A stretch of DNA of 64,000 nt. Origin: Adiantum capillus-veneris. Its lineage: Eukaryota; Streptophyta; Polypodiopsida; Polypodiales; Pteridaceae. The stretch covers positions 4,457,045 through 4,521,044 of the forward strand of contig CM043959.1 of NCBI GenBank assembly GCA_014529385.2, in the 5' to 3' direction. Shown piece by piece: positions 1 to 10,714 of this stretch (position 1 is its first letter; every line of letters starts with the position of its first letter). Under the pieces are notes generated by a model. It saw only the letters and a list, made by a program, of their open reading frames with translations. It searched no databases and was not told where the DNA came from. Made by a program: the position numbers and the translations under genes.

Positions 1-298
1 TCAGTCTTGTGTTTATCTCTCTTTGAATATCCAATATCAGAAGACTTATCTGCACACAAAAGATAAAGCGGAGAGCCACCGCCAGAATCTAAATAGAGAA
101 CTTCTGTGAGAGGGATGCTAAGGGAGCCATAACTATTTGCAGAGAGGCTTGGGTTGCAAATGTGCAATCCACAAAGCTAAGTGGCTACGGAGGAGCATTG
201 AGCATGCAAGGGCACACTTGAAAGGATGTGCCACTACCCACGTTCATTAAGCTGATGAAGGACAATTGGTCGTCATTAGGAGTTGATAATAGGGACTT
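1..298. other. Unassigned left edge
   Basis: I see no convincing reading frame or repeat here. By position it would be the gag end or gag-protease linker of the G1 gypsy fragment that follows on the + strand, but I cannot recognise a zinc knuckle or gag motif in it. Confidence 0.3.
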
Positions 299-760
299 TT
301 GCAACACCCGTTGCATTTTACATCACTCATTTGTGTCAAATTTTGCATAATTCACCAAAATCGACAGTTCTCCATTCTTGAGACCAAGGGAAAATCTGAG
401 GGTAAACCTCTTTCCTTTCTTATTGATTCTGGTAGCTCACGTTTGTTTTTGTCACCTAACAATGTAAAAAGATTGCAAGTCGCCTCTCAACCCACAGGCC
501 GTAAGCTACGGGTTTCTTTAGCAATGGGATCCACCATCTTAATAGATGAACAAATGATAGATCTATCCTTTCAACTAGAAGGCCATTCAACCCAAAAAAG
601 TTTTAGAATCCTAAAGATTGTCCGATTTGAAGGAATCCTAGGGCTGGATTGGCTAAGTAGAAATAATGCAAAGATACATTGCAGTGAAGGAAGCATCTCT
701 TTTTCAAATTCAAAGGGCAAACAAGTTTTGGTGCCAAGCAGAGCAGGAAAAGCTCCTTGA
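299..760 (+). pseudogene. G1: Ty3/gypsy retropepsin domain
   Basis: This is the aspartic protease of a gypsy polyprotein, which in an active element would cut Gag-Pol inside the virus-like particle. The active-site motif reads F-L-I-D-S-G-S-S near residue 42, and the hydrophobic C-terminal hallmark I-L-G-L-D-W-L follows near residue 113. The frame closes at 760 and the polyprotein continues one frame over. The ATG at 299 is probably not a native start, because gag should lie upstream and is missing. The sequence after ILGLDWL resembles the C1 and C2 proteases in this window, so G1 belongs to the same broad clade. Confidence 0.8.
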
Positions 761-1662
761 AGGTGGTTAAAGTCAGTCATTTAGTTAAAGGATTAAAGAA
801 AGGCTTGTCGATCTATGTTATAAAGCTCAGTAAACCAAAAATAGAATCAGAAGGATCAGAACCTGAATGTCTAAATGAGTATCAATATATTTTCCCTGAA
901 GAATTGACAGATCTTCCCCCATCTAGAGAACTAGAGCACGAGATTGAGCTAATTCCTAGTGCCCATCCAATAGCTAGGGGCCCCTACAAGATGTTGCCTT
1001 CTGAATAACCAAATGACTCAGCTTTTAGAGCAAGGCTTCATCAGATCTAGTGTCTCTCCTTGGGGAGCTCATGTGCTCTTCCAAAGGAAGAAAGATGGTA
1101 CGTTCAGACTTTGCATAGATTTTCGAGGTTTGAATCAGTTTACTATCAAGAACAAGTACCCCTTGCCTCGCATAGATGAGCTACTCGATCGACTTGGCGG
1201 TGCCATATATATCACCAAGATCGATCTCTGATCAGGTTATTACCAAGTAGGGATCAGAAAAGGAGATATTCCTAAAATAGCTTTCAATACAAGGCTTGGA
1301 CATCGTCATGCCCTTTGGCTTGACCAATGCCCTTGGCACATTTAACCGTCTCATGATTGACCTCTTCAGGACAAAGCTAGATATTTTGTTCTAGTCTTCT
1401 TTGATGACATCCTTGTGTATTCAAAGACTACAGAAGATCATGAAGGGCATGTACGCCATGTCTTGGAGATTCTCAAAAATCCCAACTCTACACCAAGCGG
1501 AGCAAACGCTCTTCCTTTGTAGAGAAGAATGCATATTTGCAATTTATAGTCTCTAGGGAAGGTCTCTCTCTAGACCCAGCTAAGGTGGAAGCTATAGTCC
1601 AGTGGCCCATTCCCAAGTCTATTTCAAAAGTTTGGGGATTCCTCAACCTCACAAGACTGACT
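757..1662 (+). pseudogene. G1: Ty3/gypsy reverse transcriptase, truncated
   Basis: The protease-RT linker and the fingers/palm of reverse transcriptase follow the protease, in at least three frames. Landmarks in order are F-P-E-E-L near 895, W-G-A and C-I-D-F-R near 1062-1130, motif A (I-D-L, stop, S-G-Y-Y-Q) at about 1220-1245, and the catalytic loop F-F-D-D-I-L-V-Y-S at 1397-1423. The TGA at 1229 sits directly after the motif A aspartate codon and Leu. Past 1480 frames are scrambled, but W-P-I-P-K-S and G-F-L-N-L-T of the RT-RNase H connection are visible up to about 1660. Homology then stops abruptly at A1 sequence on the opposite strand. RNase H and integrase are absent. Confidence 0.8.
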
Positions 1663-2420
1663 TCCGCTACCACCTAAGTTTGGGCACCATATTTATCAAC
1701 TGTCCAAAAGTACAATCTATTTTCCTCCCAATCAGGTCTTCCTTTAAACTGAGTTGTTTGGCCTTCTCCCAAAGGCAAATTTGCTACTTCAAACCATCTA
1801 CAAGGTCTTCTCTTTCTCTTAGCTTTTGCATCTTCACCCTCTTTCTCTTTCCCTTTCTTCTTACTGGGACCTGGAGCAGCATAGCCTTCCCTTTCTCTTT
1901 TGCCTACGGGCATCATATCTGCTTCTTTCCTTTCAACCCGCACAATACACACATGACCACCAGAGGTTGAGGCTTGATTTTCACGTTCAATACTTTGATC
2001 TCCCCATATGTCCAATGCATAATCATTAGCCCTATTAGGAATCTGCTGAGGAAGTGGAAACATATCACCTCCCATCCTTATTGGCCTTGGACACTGAGTT
2101 TTTCTATTGACCAAGTTCACCACAATTATAACAGGTAGGGATGAACCTCCTTTGTGGCTCAAAGACACCTTGTCCATGACCCACATTAGCATTAAGCTGG
2201 CTTCATGTGGCTGGGCCATTCCTCTACCACGACCACGACCACGACCACCTCCAAGAACATTGACCCGTAATTCCTGCATCATGGTCATCATGTCTTGCAT
2301 ATTTTGCTGTAATTGTTCAATGTTCACAACCCTTTGAGCAGGTTGGGCTTCAACCTCTGCCTGATTTCCCTCATTTTTGGCCACCATTACCTTGCACATG
2401 GACCACTCTCCCGTATTCAT
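1663..2420 (-). pseudogene. A1: gag C-terminal region
   Basis: This is the basic, low-complexity C-terminal part of a gypsy Gag: an R-G-R-G tract, then a K/E-rich stretch (K-K-K-G-K-E-K-E-G). A zinc knuckle is recognisable near 2100-2140 as C-Y-N-C-G-E-L-G, but the His position reads Gln followed by a stop, and the last Cys is in another frame, so it is broken. Positions 1663-2100 match 59437-59861 (A2) closely on the same strand. In A2 the protease follows; here the match ends at a junction with the oppositely oriented G1 pol. Confidence 0.7.
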
Positions 2421-2925
2421 TGAGTCTTTGAGCTTTCAATTCTTTCTCCCTGGCGATGGTGACTGCTTCCTCAAAAGTAGCGGGCCTTTTTAGCTCAACT
2501 TTGAACTTGAGACTTTCCTTTAAGTTTGCCACAAAAAGATCCTTCTTTAACATGGCTGGAGGGATTTCATTTCCTAAAGCTTGGGCCCATTTATCCCATA
2601 AACGGGTAAATTGCATGATAAAATCATCAACACTTTGATTATTCTTCTGAGTGTGCCCCAAAATTTCATGCCAAACTTCATCAGGTACATCAATGGATCT
2701 GTATTGTGCCAGAAAAGCTTGCTTCACACGATTGTAGTCCAAAACCACCTCTGGAGGTTGTGCTTGTACCACCTCTTCATAATTTTGTAACCAAACTTTT
2801 GCCTCATCCTATAAACTATATTGCAGCAATCGCAATAATATAGCTTGATCTAGTATATTTCCTAGTAAGCAATTAACTTTCCATTCTCATTAGGCAATCC
2901 ACGAAACTGTGGAAACTCGTCCGCC
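2371..2925 (-). pseudogene. A1: gag core domain
   Basis: This is a Retrotrans_gag-type capsid domain. The conserved pattern of this domain is visible as F-L-A-Q-Y, then W-H-E-I-L, S-V-D-D-F-I-M-Q-F-T-R-L and L-K-K-D-L-F-V-A-N-L. The likely Gag start is the ATG read leftward from 2925 (M-A-D-E-F-P-Q-F-R-G-L-P), about 300 bp inside the primer site. A stop and a frame change lie between that start and the 133-codon open stretch at 2371-2772. It overlaps the C-terminal frame around 2371-2420, which marks one more frameshift. Confidence 0.75.
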
Positions 2926-3239
2926 ATGTTCGATTGCCACAAAAACATTTACATGTGACGTCGTAAGTTCAAGGGATGTTGATGGATTGCTCCAATACCT
3001 AATCCACCTCACACTGGGTAACCCAAACCCCAATGCTTGGCTTCACAAAACCTCACGACCCTCCAAAGGCTGCAATCCAATTACACAACCGCCTCAAGTG
3101 TTTTCCACAATTTTCACATACATAGGCGGTTGTCCATAAGGACCCACATCCCCTTTACATTTTCTGCCTGCAGAATAGACATATTTCATAAGAATTGGAG
3201 CACATGAGCACTTGCTCCTTAGTGGGGGCACCAAAATTA
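2926..3239 (-). promoter_or_regulatory. A1: leader and primer-binding site
   Basis: Untranslated leader of A1. Read on the minus strand, 3221-3235 gives TTTTGGTGCCCCCACT-like sequence just inside the LTR end; E carries the same TGGTGCCCCCA motif near 49054, so this is the probable primer-binding site of both. I did not match it to a named tRNA. Confidence 0.45.
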
Positions 3240-4390
3240 TGTTAGCGTGCAAACAATAAGGAAAACAAGTGCCTCTATAGCCTTACACGAGTCACATCGT
3301 CGCAAAGAAGAACTATTGCACCGTCGAAACCACGTGTGATACGCACCTATAAAGATTTATGATGAACCATTTTAGCATGAAGCACACTTGGAATTAGGAG
3401 AAACCAAGGACATAAAGATGTAACTCATCTTGAGTAGATGTTTGTAGAGCATCCTTAGGCTAAAAACAGATAAAAGATGAGAGAGATATGGCCATTCGAA
3501 GTTGGGGGTGTCCTCTCTTATGCTAAAAAATGAGCTCTTTGTGGAAAGTTTTCAAGTGTTGCAGCTATTAAATGGGGCATCTTTTTAATTTTTATCCCCA
3601 GGATCTTTTCTCTCTCCTCAGCCGACAAGGCTCTCTTTGAAAGCTCCATTTAATTGGTCCATTTTTTTGCCTCATTTGGGTAGGAAATGGGGAGTCGGTG
3701 ACTTTTGGCCCAAGGGAAGGGGTGGGGCTTATGTCCAAGGGACCAAAAAAGAGCCAAGGTGCCTAGGCAGGCAGGTGGGAACTCAAAAAGGCACCATCAT
3801 CCCCCCACAAGGCTCACGAGTCCCCATAGCCAAGGCTTGAGAGAGCTCTTCTCTCCTTTGATACACCCAAAATGGGTACCCACTCCCCCTCTTATACCCC
3901 TTGCTTTGAGCCCAATTTGCCCCATGTGGGATTATCCCATCAACACATGGCACATTCCTCCCACACTTCTCCAACTCCCTTCTCTCCCCACAAAAAGTTC
4001 CCCGTTCAACCTCCTTTCGGGGACCAACTTCCCAAGAGCATGGTGCATCGCTCCGGCCACCAAATGCGACGCCGTAAAGCACGGCTTGAAGCCAATCACT
4101 TTGGCTATTTCTAGAAATTTAAAATCTCAGCATTTCTAATTTAAATCATCAAGTTGGCCTAGTTGCCTTTGTCACATGCATCTACAACCATTTTCTAAGT
4201 CGAGACCGCCCACTTTGGATGCACATAACTAATGTACAAGTCCAATTCACAATCTATAAAGCACGGCTGAAAATAGTTATTGAAAATCGTCTTTTGGAGG
4301 CTTAAACAACCCAAAACTCTAGTAAACAGGCTCAACAAAACCAAACCGTTGTACATAAATTTTTACATGGTAACTCCCAAAACTCAAAGT
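3240..4390 (-). repeat. A1: probable 5' LTR
   Basis: The plus-strand sequence starts TGTTAGCG directly beside the primer site, as an LTR edge should. The interior has no convincing ORF; open stretches at 3637-4139 are composition artefacts. The right edge is uncertain: C1 RNase H traces fade out near 4390, so the boundary is placed there only by exclusion. Confidence 0.45.
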
Positions 4391-5540
4391 ACTATGTCGT
4401 TGCCGCATATTGAGTAGAGGTTGAGTAAAAATCCACTTCAAGATTTTGTGACCAGTCACACTGAGGTAAATCTTTTGCCCTATAGATAATGCCTCCATAG
4501 TTTTAAGGCATGAATGATTGCTAGTAATTTGAGATCATGAGTTGGATAGTTCTATTCATGAATCTTCAGCTTTCGAGAGGTAAAAGCTACGGATCTTCCT
4601 TCTTGTGTAAGTACTCCGCCGATTGCTATACCGCTAGGATCTGTAATCACTCCAAAGGGCTTTGTGAAGTCAGGTAACTTTAAGCATGGACCTGAGGTAA
4701 CATGCTTTTTTAGGGGCTCAAAACTCTCATGGTGTTTAGAATTCCATTGAATCGTTGTTTCCTTCTTTAAGAGATTAGTCAAAGGGGCAGCAACTGCAAC
4801 ATAATCCTTGATGAAGATGCGATACCAACCTGTTATACCAAGAAATCCTTTGATTTCACTAACACTTTGGTGTCGTGGCCAGTCCACAATATCTTTAACC
4901 TTGGCTGGATCTACTGAAATTCCATCAGCTTATACTATAAAACCCAAGTTTTTTATTTTTGGGCTTGAAAAGATACACTTGCTCTCCTTAACGTACATCT
5001 TATGCTAACGTACAATATCTGTAAATGACCCTCATGTTCTTCTTTGTTTTTGAGTAAACTAGAATATCATCAAAAAATACGAGGACTGGGTGTTCTTTGA
5101 ATATATCTTGTATAAGATGATTGAAGGTTGTTGGGGCATTCATCAATCCAAAAGACATAATAATAAACTCATAATGTCCATAGAGGGTGTTAAATGCTGC
5201 CTTTGAAATGTCTTCTTCCCTAACAAAAATCTGATAGTAACCTGACCTTAGATCTATCTTTGTAAAGACTTTAGCTCCGTGAAGTCCATCTAGTAATTAT
5301 TTACCATAACTTGGTTCATTTCTCTGTAGTCAATATAGAATCAAAAAGTTCCACCCTTCTTCTTTTGAAACAGAATAGGTGCTCCCCAACTTGAATTGTT
5401 GGGTAAAATATATCCTTGTTTCAATAGCTGGCGAGGCTGCTCCTTTAGCTCAATCACCTAAGGGAAGGACATTTTATAGGGTCTTTTGACACAGGTGCAC
5501 TTCCTGGAAGAACTTCAATTTCATGATCTATATCCCTTGT
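4391..5540 (-). pseudogene. C1: reverse transcriptase to RNase H
   Basis: Minus-strand gypsy RT continuing into RNase H. Landmarks from right to left are W-G-A-P-I-L-F-Q-K-K-K near 5380-5340, the intact catalytic loop [10 protein letters not shown] at about 5085-5045, and an open stretch at 4887-4552 with G-F-L-G-I-T-G-W-Y-R (connection) and D-P-S-G-I-A-I-G-G-V-L (RNase H start). RNase H residues such as H-D-L-K-L-L-A and L-N-M-R-Q-R persist to about 4400 with stops. No integrase is found; the element stops where the A1 LTR is inferred to begin. Confidence 0.8.
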
Positions 5541-6060
5541 TCGTGAGTTACTCAAAAAATACATCATCAAACTCACTCAACCATGGGTTTTCAGTTTTTG
5601 CTTTCTCAGGGACCACTTTGTTAATATTTACTACATAAATTTGTTGTCCTGATTTTCTATGGGCTTTTAGGAGTTGCCTATCTTTAACTAACTGAACAAT
5701 TCCCCTCTTCCCTTGGATTAAAGATTCTTCCCCAATTTTATCCTTAAAAATTACCTTTCCTTCTGAACACATGATGCTGGCATTGTTTGCTACTAACCAA
5801 TCCAATCCCAATATCCCATCGTATATCCCAACTGGTAAGGTTCTTAACAATGCAGAAGTGGGTCTCCCCCTAATTAAAAATCTAGGACTCCCACATGTGT
5901 CTAGATATAAGTGATTTTCCATTTTCCATTTCAACTATCATAGGGTTGGTTGGATTCTCGGATAGCCTTAACTTTCACAGGCATTTAGGGGACAAAAATG
6001 AATGTGTGCTTCCACAATCGATGAGCAATGAGAAAGATTCACCTTGGCGGTTGGCTGGTG
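5541..6060 (-). pseudogene. C1: retropepsin with D-C-G-S active site
   Basis: The protease active site lies near 6030-6010 and reads L-I-D-C-G-S-T-H-S-F-L-S, with Cys where Thr or Ser is usual. The second hallmark I-L-G-L-D-W-L is in the 128-codon open stretch 5548-5934, followed by the protease-RT linker. C2 has the same D-C-G-S-T, so Cys is a feature of this family and not local decay. A frameshift near 5935 separates the two halves. Confidence 0.8.
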
Positions 6061-7082
6061 TTTGAATAATTGTAAATTGTTCCTGATCTCGAGGATTGTC
6101 AATAGTAGCATGGAGGGTCACTCTTTCCATTTCTTCCTCCAATATGGGATCTATTCTTACCGCATGAGCACACCGTTGAACATGTCTTCCCCTACCATAA
6201 GCCCTGGCAATTCAACCACGGCCTCTATTCTTATCGTATGAGCATGCACTTGGGCAGGTCTTCCTCTGCCATAAGCTATGGCAATTCGACCACGGCCTCT
6301 TCCACGTTCGTATGCACGTCCTCTAGTTCTTCCTCCCTGATGATTCCCACCAAATGTAGCTTTAGCTGCTGCATTAAATGCCAGGCGAGGACATTGTTTC
6401 CTGTAATGCCCTAGTTCATTGCACTCAAAACAATGGATCTCTCTTTGTCCTTGGCTTATTTGTAGGTGCTGCATAACCTTGGGGTCTTCTCCCTTGGAAT
6501 CTGGTTAATTCTTCTCTGGGTCTCACTAGAATTGGTTGGCTAAAATCTCCTCTTCTTGGCCAAAGGCTAGCACACAACAATGCATCTTACAATGATGTGG
6601 ACCGCATGGATTCAAGATGAGCATCCAAAGGTGCATTAAACCCTTGGCAGAATTGGGCCACTTGTTGCTCATTCGTCAAAACCGGTCCATACCTCCTCAA
6701 TATACTCCTCCAAGGTCAACTCATTTTGCTTTTAATCAAAGAACTCATTCATCTTCAAGGATTGGTAGGCAGGGGGCATATATATTCCTCTAATTGCCTG
6801 TTTGATTTCATCCCAATTGGGAATCTTCCGCAACACCCTTGTCATGGTAGTATTGTTTCCACCATAACTTTGCTTCTCCAATCAACCGAAACATTCCCAG
6901 CATGGATCAATTTTGGCTTGCACCGTCTTAGTAGCAGTAAAGTAGTCATCCATGGATTCTATCCATACCTCAACATCCTTTTCGACATTAGCCTCCTCAC
7001 CCTTGAAAGAAGGGGACTTCATTTGCTTCAGGAGCAACTTCTTCTCCTCTACTTCCGTGTAGAGAGCCACCTTGGCTTCCAT
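6061..7082 (-). pseudogene. C1: gag with zinc knuckle and RG-rich tail
   Basis: Gag starts at an ATG read leftward from 7082; its early part (K-K-L-L-L-K-Q, F-K-G-E, V-E-V-W-I-E-S-M-D-D-Y-F) matches C2 gag. The core is broken between 6880 and 6480. A CCHC zinc knuckle, C-F-E-C-N-E-L-G-H-Y-R-K-Q-C, lies near 6430-6390 and is followed by an Arg/Gly-rich nucleic-acid-binding tail. That tail holds a 75-bp tandem duplication (about 6150-6224 and 6225-6299). The 340-bp gap 7083-7422 between this start and the extra ORF shows no gene. Confidence 0.75.
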
Positions 7083-7422
7083 TTGTCCCTAGTTTCAACT
7101 ACACAAGATAGAAGTTAAGTCTATCTTCAACAACGTTATCAATTATTCACTTCTCAAAATTGACCAATTTTACCATCAGTGATGGTAAAATTTTTCTAGA
7201 GCTTGATTTTAATTTCATATGCATCAATAGGCTTTCTGCCTGCAGCATTAGTTGCACCAATGACTTCCTTAAAACGTATAGGGGTCCCCAGATCCCAACA
7301 AGCCCACAGTAAACCATTCATCACAACTCAAGAGAAAATTCATGAGAAAATTGATTTCTTTTATTTATGTAAGAATCCTTTACAACGATGGGGTCCATGA
7401 CCTTATAATTAGGATACTAAGT

Positions 7423-7800
7423 CTAATTTTCTGGCATATAATCATAGCCATGATATTCCTGTGTGCTCTTTAGATAGAAACATGGGGTTTTTTCAGCAAG
7501 GGCTAGGAATCGATAAGTGGCGGGGAGTTGTGGTAATCCGGTCGTCCATCCCTTGCCAGAGAATTGGCTATGTCTCCCCATAACAACCACTCTATCTTCT
7601 AGAACGGTTGCAATGACCTTGTCATAGACCCACCGGTTGAGGTTAACACTTCTGTTTGTGATCATTGTCGTGAAGTTGGTTGGCCAAAAGATATAGTAAT
7701 GGACCATCTTCAGCTCTTCACACCATTTGAGGCGGCAGAGATCATTCCTCAAATTGCCTAAGCTTCTGTCCCTGATGGTGAAAGTGCCTCCACAAAACCA
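7423..7800 (-). CDS. C1: extra ORF upstream of gag
   Basis: This open frame lies between the primer-binding site and gag. The track ATG gives 109 codons, but homology to C2 begins about 16 codons earlier, near 7797, so the true start is lost or non-ATG. Residues shared with the C2 copy (31217-31624) and the C3 copy (near 40020-39700) are G-G near the start, then L-x-x-L-x-x-D-L, W-x-E-E-L-x-x-V, P-T, and a later N-x-W-x-x-(D/E)-K-V. I recognise no domain and see no signal peptide or membrane span. Two other families with extra 5' ORFs are known (for example Ogre ORF1), but I cannot claim homology to them. Confidence 0.6.
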   Translation of the reverse strand, partial: WFCGGTFTIRDRSLGNLRNDLCRLKWCEELKMVHYYIFWPTNFTTMITNRSVNLNRWVYDKVIATVLEDRVVVMGRHSQFSGKGWTTGLPQLPATYRFLALAEKTPCFYLKSTQEYHGYDYMPEN

Positions 7801-8121
7801 CTAGGTTCTGTATCATCCTCAGTGGACCCTGGTAAAATACAGAGTGGTCAATACTTCTAGAATCCCATGATTGTTACCCAAAATTCATAGTCGTTTGATC
7901 GGCACGTAGACAGATACATAATTTGAATACTTGAGATCGCATGTATTCCTCATGCTGATCCTAAAACATGTTATATATATATATATATATACGTAAGAAT
8001 ACAAAATCAATTCAATAGAGTAATTTAGAAAACATAAGCAAACAATAGTGAATATTAAAATAATGCCTTTCTACCTACATCCCATCATTAACCTAGGTTT
8101 GACCTAGGCTCTGATACCACT
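7801..8121 (-). promoter_or_regulatory. C1: leader, (TA)n and iMet-type primer-binding site
   Basis: Leader DNA with a short (TA)n run near 7973-7991. On the minus strand 8119-8103 reads TGGTATCAGAGCCTAGG, which contains the TGGTATCAGAGC primer site complementary to the 3' end of plant initiator tRNA-Met. It lies 2 nt from the LTR edge, which fixes the element's orientation and its 5' LTR to the right. Confidence 0.8.
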
Positions 8122-8465
8122 TGTAACGTCCCTGACTGTCTAAGATTGGTGACTGGGAGAGCTCAACACATCTGCCTTGACTATGCAATGCAAAGTGAAG
8201 GAACGATCAAGTGAGCTGCCCTAATTCTATGTATCTTTTAGTGTGGTCACCCTAAGAGGGGTTGCTTATCCATTCCAAAATCACAATGGCTAGAACCCTT
8301 GGTTCATAGACTGAGCTTTTTTCCTCATCGAGTGCGAGGCATAGACTTCAAAATTTTCCCTAAGGCTGGGACTTAATTCTACATTAGCTAAGAAATCCAC
8401 GCTTGTGAAAAGCACCCGACTTATCGGCTCCACCCGTGTGACAATTGGTTCTAGACCACAACCCT
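8122..8465 (-). repeat. C1: 5' LTR, truncated
   Basis: The plus-strand edge reads TGTAACGTCC, and the next ~340 bp match the start of the B LTR at 51754 (shared landmarks: gtggtcaccctaagagggg, ggctagaacccttggttcat). Homology ends near 8465, where D-family integrase sequence begins on the other strand. The rest of this LTR, about 2 kb if it resembled the B LTR, is missing. Confidence 0.75.
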
Positions 8466-9112
8466 TGCAAGAGACTATGCTCTTATTGAAAACCAATTGT
8501 AGCGGAGAGAAAATGATCAACATTTTCATCTCTGTGCAAATGAAGATGAATAAATACCCACTCTAGAACAAGCACATGTTGGATTAGCTAGAGGTCACAT
8601 TTCTAGTGAAACCGCCGCTAGAGCAATTTTAATGGCAGGAATATGGTGGCCAACACTTTTTGCAGATGCCAAAGAATATATTCAAAGATGTGATGCATGC
8701 CAATGAGAAAAAATGCCAACCAGGGTAGGTAGCATGCCCTTAAGACCAATGACGGGAACCAGAGCTTTTGCAAAATGGGGCATAGATTTTGTCGGACCAA
8801 TACAACCTCTTGCTTATAGAACTCAAGCTCAATATATCATTGTAGCTATGGAATATTTGACCAAGTAGACAGAGGCTAAGGCAACCAAAAAGAATGATTC
8901 TAGAACCATAGCCGCATTCTTTTGTGAGAATGTATTCACAAGATATGGACTTCCAATAGAAATTGTCAGTGATAGGGAAACTCATTTCCTCAATGAGATA
9001 ATTGAGTATCTGCTGAATGAATTTATGGTCATCCATAACAAATCCGCTCCATATCATCCACAAGCAAATGGACAAGTAATTGAGCACACGAATAAAATTC
9101 TTAGCTTGGTCT
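8466..9112 (+). pseudogene. D-family integrase fragment
   Basis: A fragment of integrase parallel to 26000-26650 of D. It has the zinc-binding H-V-G-L-A-R-G-H and C-D-A-C, then the catalytic core with G-I-D-F-V-G-P, I-V-S-D-R and the Glu after Q-A-N-G-Q-V. In-frame stops include one near the zinc finger (C-Q, stop, E-K-M) and one after Y-L-T-K. An extra Ile codon precedes the catalytic Glu. Both ends are abrupt: C1 LTR on the left, unrecognised DNA on the right. Confidence 0.8.
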
Positions 9113-10462
9113 TAGATTGAGATGTTTCTTTAATCATTCATAAGGTTTTTTGTACAAATCAAGTAGGTGCCGTATACCTACTCATTCTACTTCTTATGGG
9201 TTGTTTTTGACTTGATGAATATGCACGAGGGATATTAATTCTAATACAGATGAATGGTACTTCAGGGTTCCATACTTCATTTTGTTATGTGGTTTTGGAA
9301 TGGTCATGTAGCTGTCTAATTAATGTTTTGCATGCATGGATCCTCGCTCTTATGGGAAATGATCATGCTATTTGCAAATATATTGCTGCTTCTGTCTAAA
9401 AATTGTCCCTCCAGGACTATAAGTCTAATGCTACTGATTAAACGATGATACTAATAGGTTGTTATTGGCTCTTGTGACACCTCCTTGCTGGTACAAGATT
9501 ATCTCATCACTATACTTTGTCATACATGACTAAACTGGTGGCTGTTTTGCTACCATACATCGTAACACCACTTATGTAAAGAGTAAGGAGTCTGTTTCTC
9601 GTTACTATTTGTCACTTTCCTTATGACTTCTCTATACTGTGCAGAATAATCTCGGGTACTATTACTTTATTTGCTTGAAAGATGAGTGTTGACCCTTGTG
9701 GTTTTATCTAGATGATTTCTAATTACTGTCTTCTAATTTCTAATTGGATACTTACTTGGAGAGAGGTATTATGTGCCCTAGTGGTTGTTGTTTATTGTCT
9801 CTTACTATCTTGGATACTATCTAATTTCTAATTGGATACTTCATCTAATGCCAGTACTGATGGACTTGCATTTCTTGGATGGTGACAAGTAACAGGTCTT
9901 CTCCTTGGAATTACGCCTAAAAATGTAGCTGTAGCAATAGATCTTTATCAACAACTCTAAGTTTTGTCTGGAAACATAATGAATGCTTTGTAAAGCCTCA
10001 AGTGTAACAAAACTTTGTTTGTAGTTTTCAAATTTTCAATGTCATGTACTTGCATATTGTCAATGTTTGATCTAGTTCATTGTATGGTTCAATAGTTTGC
10101 ATGTAAAACTATTGTTAGGTCTTTCAAATCAAACACACACACACATGGAAGCAAACCTTATTCTTCTTCATCCGATAGCTCAAAATAAGAATTCTAAAAC
10201 ACGTGATGGAGAGAGTACAATATAAGGGGAAACTATACAATGGTCCAGTGTGAACCGTTAGTGAGTGTACTAGATGGATAAGTGTCCCATCACTTCGGTA
10301 GGAAGACCAAGTGTATATAGTCATATTGTAATATCATTAAGTGAGAGAGAGATTAAACAAATTACCATTTCAAGAAGCAATGGAAATAGTCTTTTCAACT
10401 TTCTCAATTCAGTATTTGGTATGATCAAATTTCACAAATAGACCAAGTTCAACAAGTCGTGT
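9113..10462. other. Unrecognised AT-rich spacer
   Basis: No gene, LTR edge or transposon domain is visible. A short sequence, ctaatttctaattggatact, occurs twice near 9740 and 9820. A (CA)n run of about 14 bp lies near 10130. Confidence 0.4.
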
Positions 10463-10701
10463 TGTTGAGTTCAAGCCCTTGTCGGTATACCCATGGGAAA
10501 CGCCTCTTAAAGGCATGCAGATACACTTGGAATTTGCATGTTCAAAACTTTATATAGCTGTAAGGTTTGTTTTACAAATGATATACAATAGCGTTATTTC
10601 AATTGTTGTGTCGAATTTCTGTCTCCCTCCTCTCTCGCTTGTTTTTGTGCCTTCTCTCACCATGGCACCTCGCCTCCATTCTCCCTAACAAAATCCTAAC
10701 A
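10463..10701 (+). repeat. Copia element: left LTR
   Basis: Begins TGTTGAGTTC and ends CCTAACA. It matches 12495-12735 along its length, sharing for example tcaagcccttgtcggtatac and ctttatatagctgt, which contains a possible TATA box (tatata). Confidence 0.85.
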
Positions 10702-10702
10702 T

Positions 10703-10714
10703 TGGTATCCGAGC
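10703..10714 (+). promoter_or_regulatory. Copia element: primer-binding site
   Basis: TGGTATCCGAGC directly follows the left LTR. It differs at one base from TGGTATCAGAGC, the initiator tRNA-Met primer site common in plant copia elements. About 520 bp of leader without a clear gene separates it from gag. Confidence 0.7.

Noticed and set aside
3637-4139. Overlapping ORFs on both strands (67-144 codons)
   Set aside because: Pro/Gly-rich low-complexity frames open on both strands in LTR DNA; no domain, no codon signal.
8290-9087. Minus-strand ORFs over the D integrase scrap
   Set aside because: The plus strand carries clear integrase motifs; the minus ORFs are shadows.
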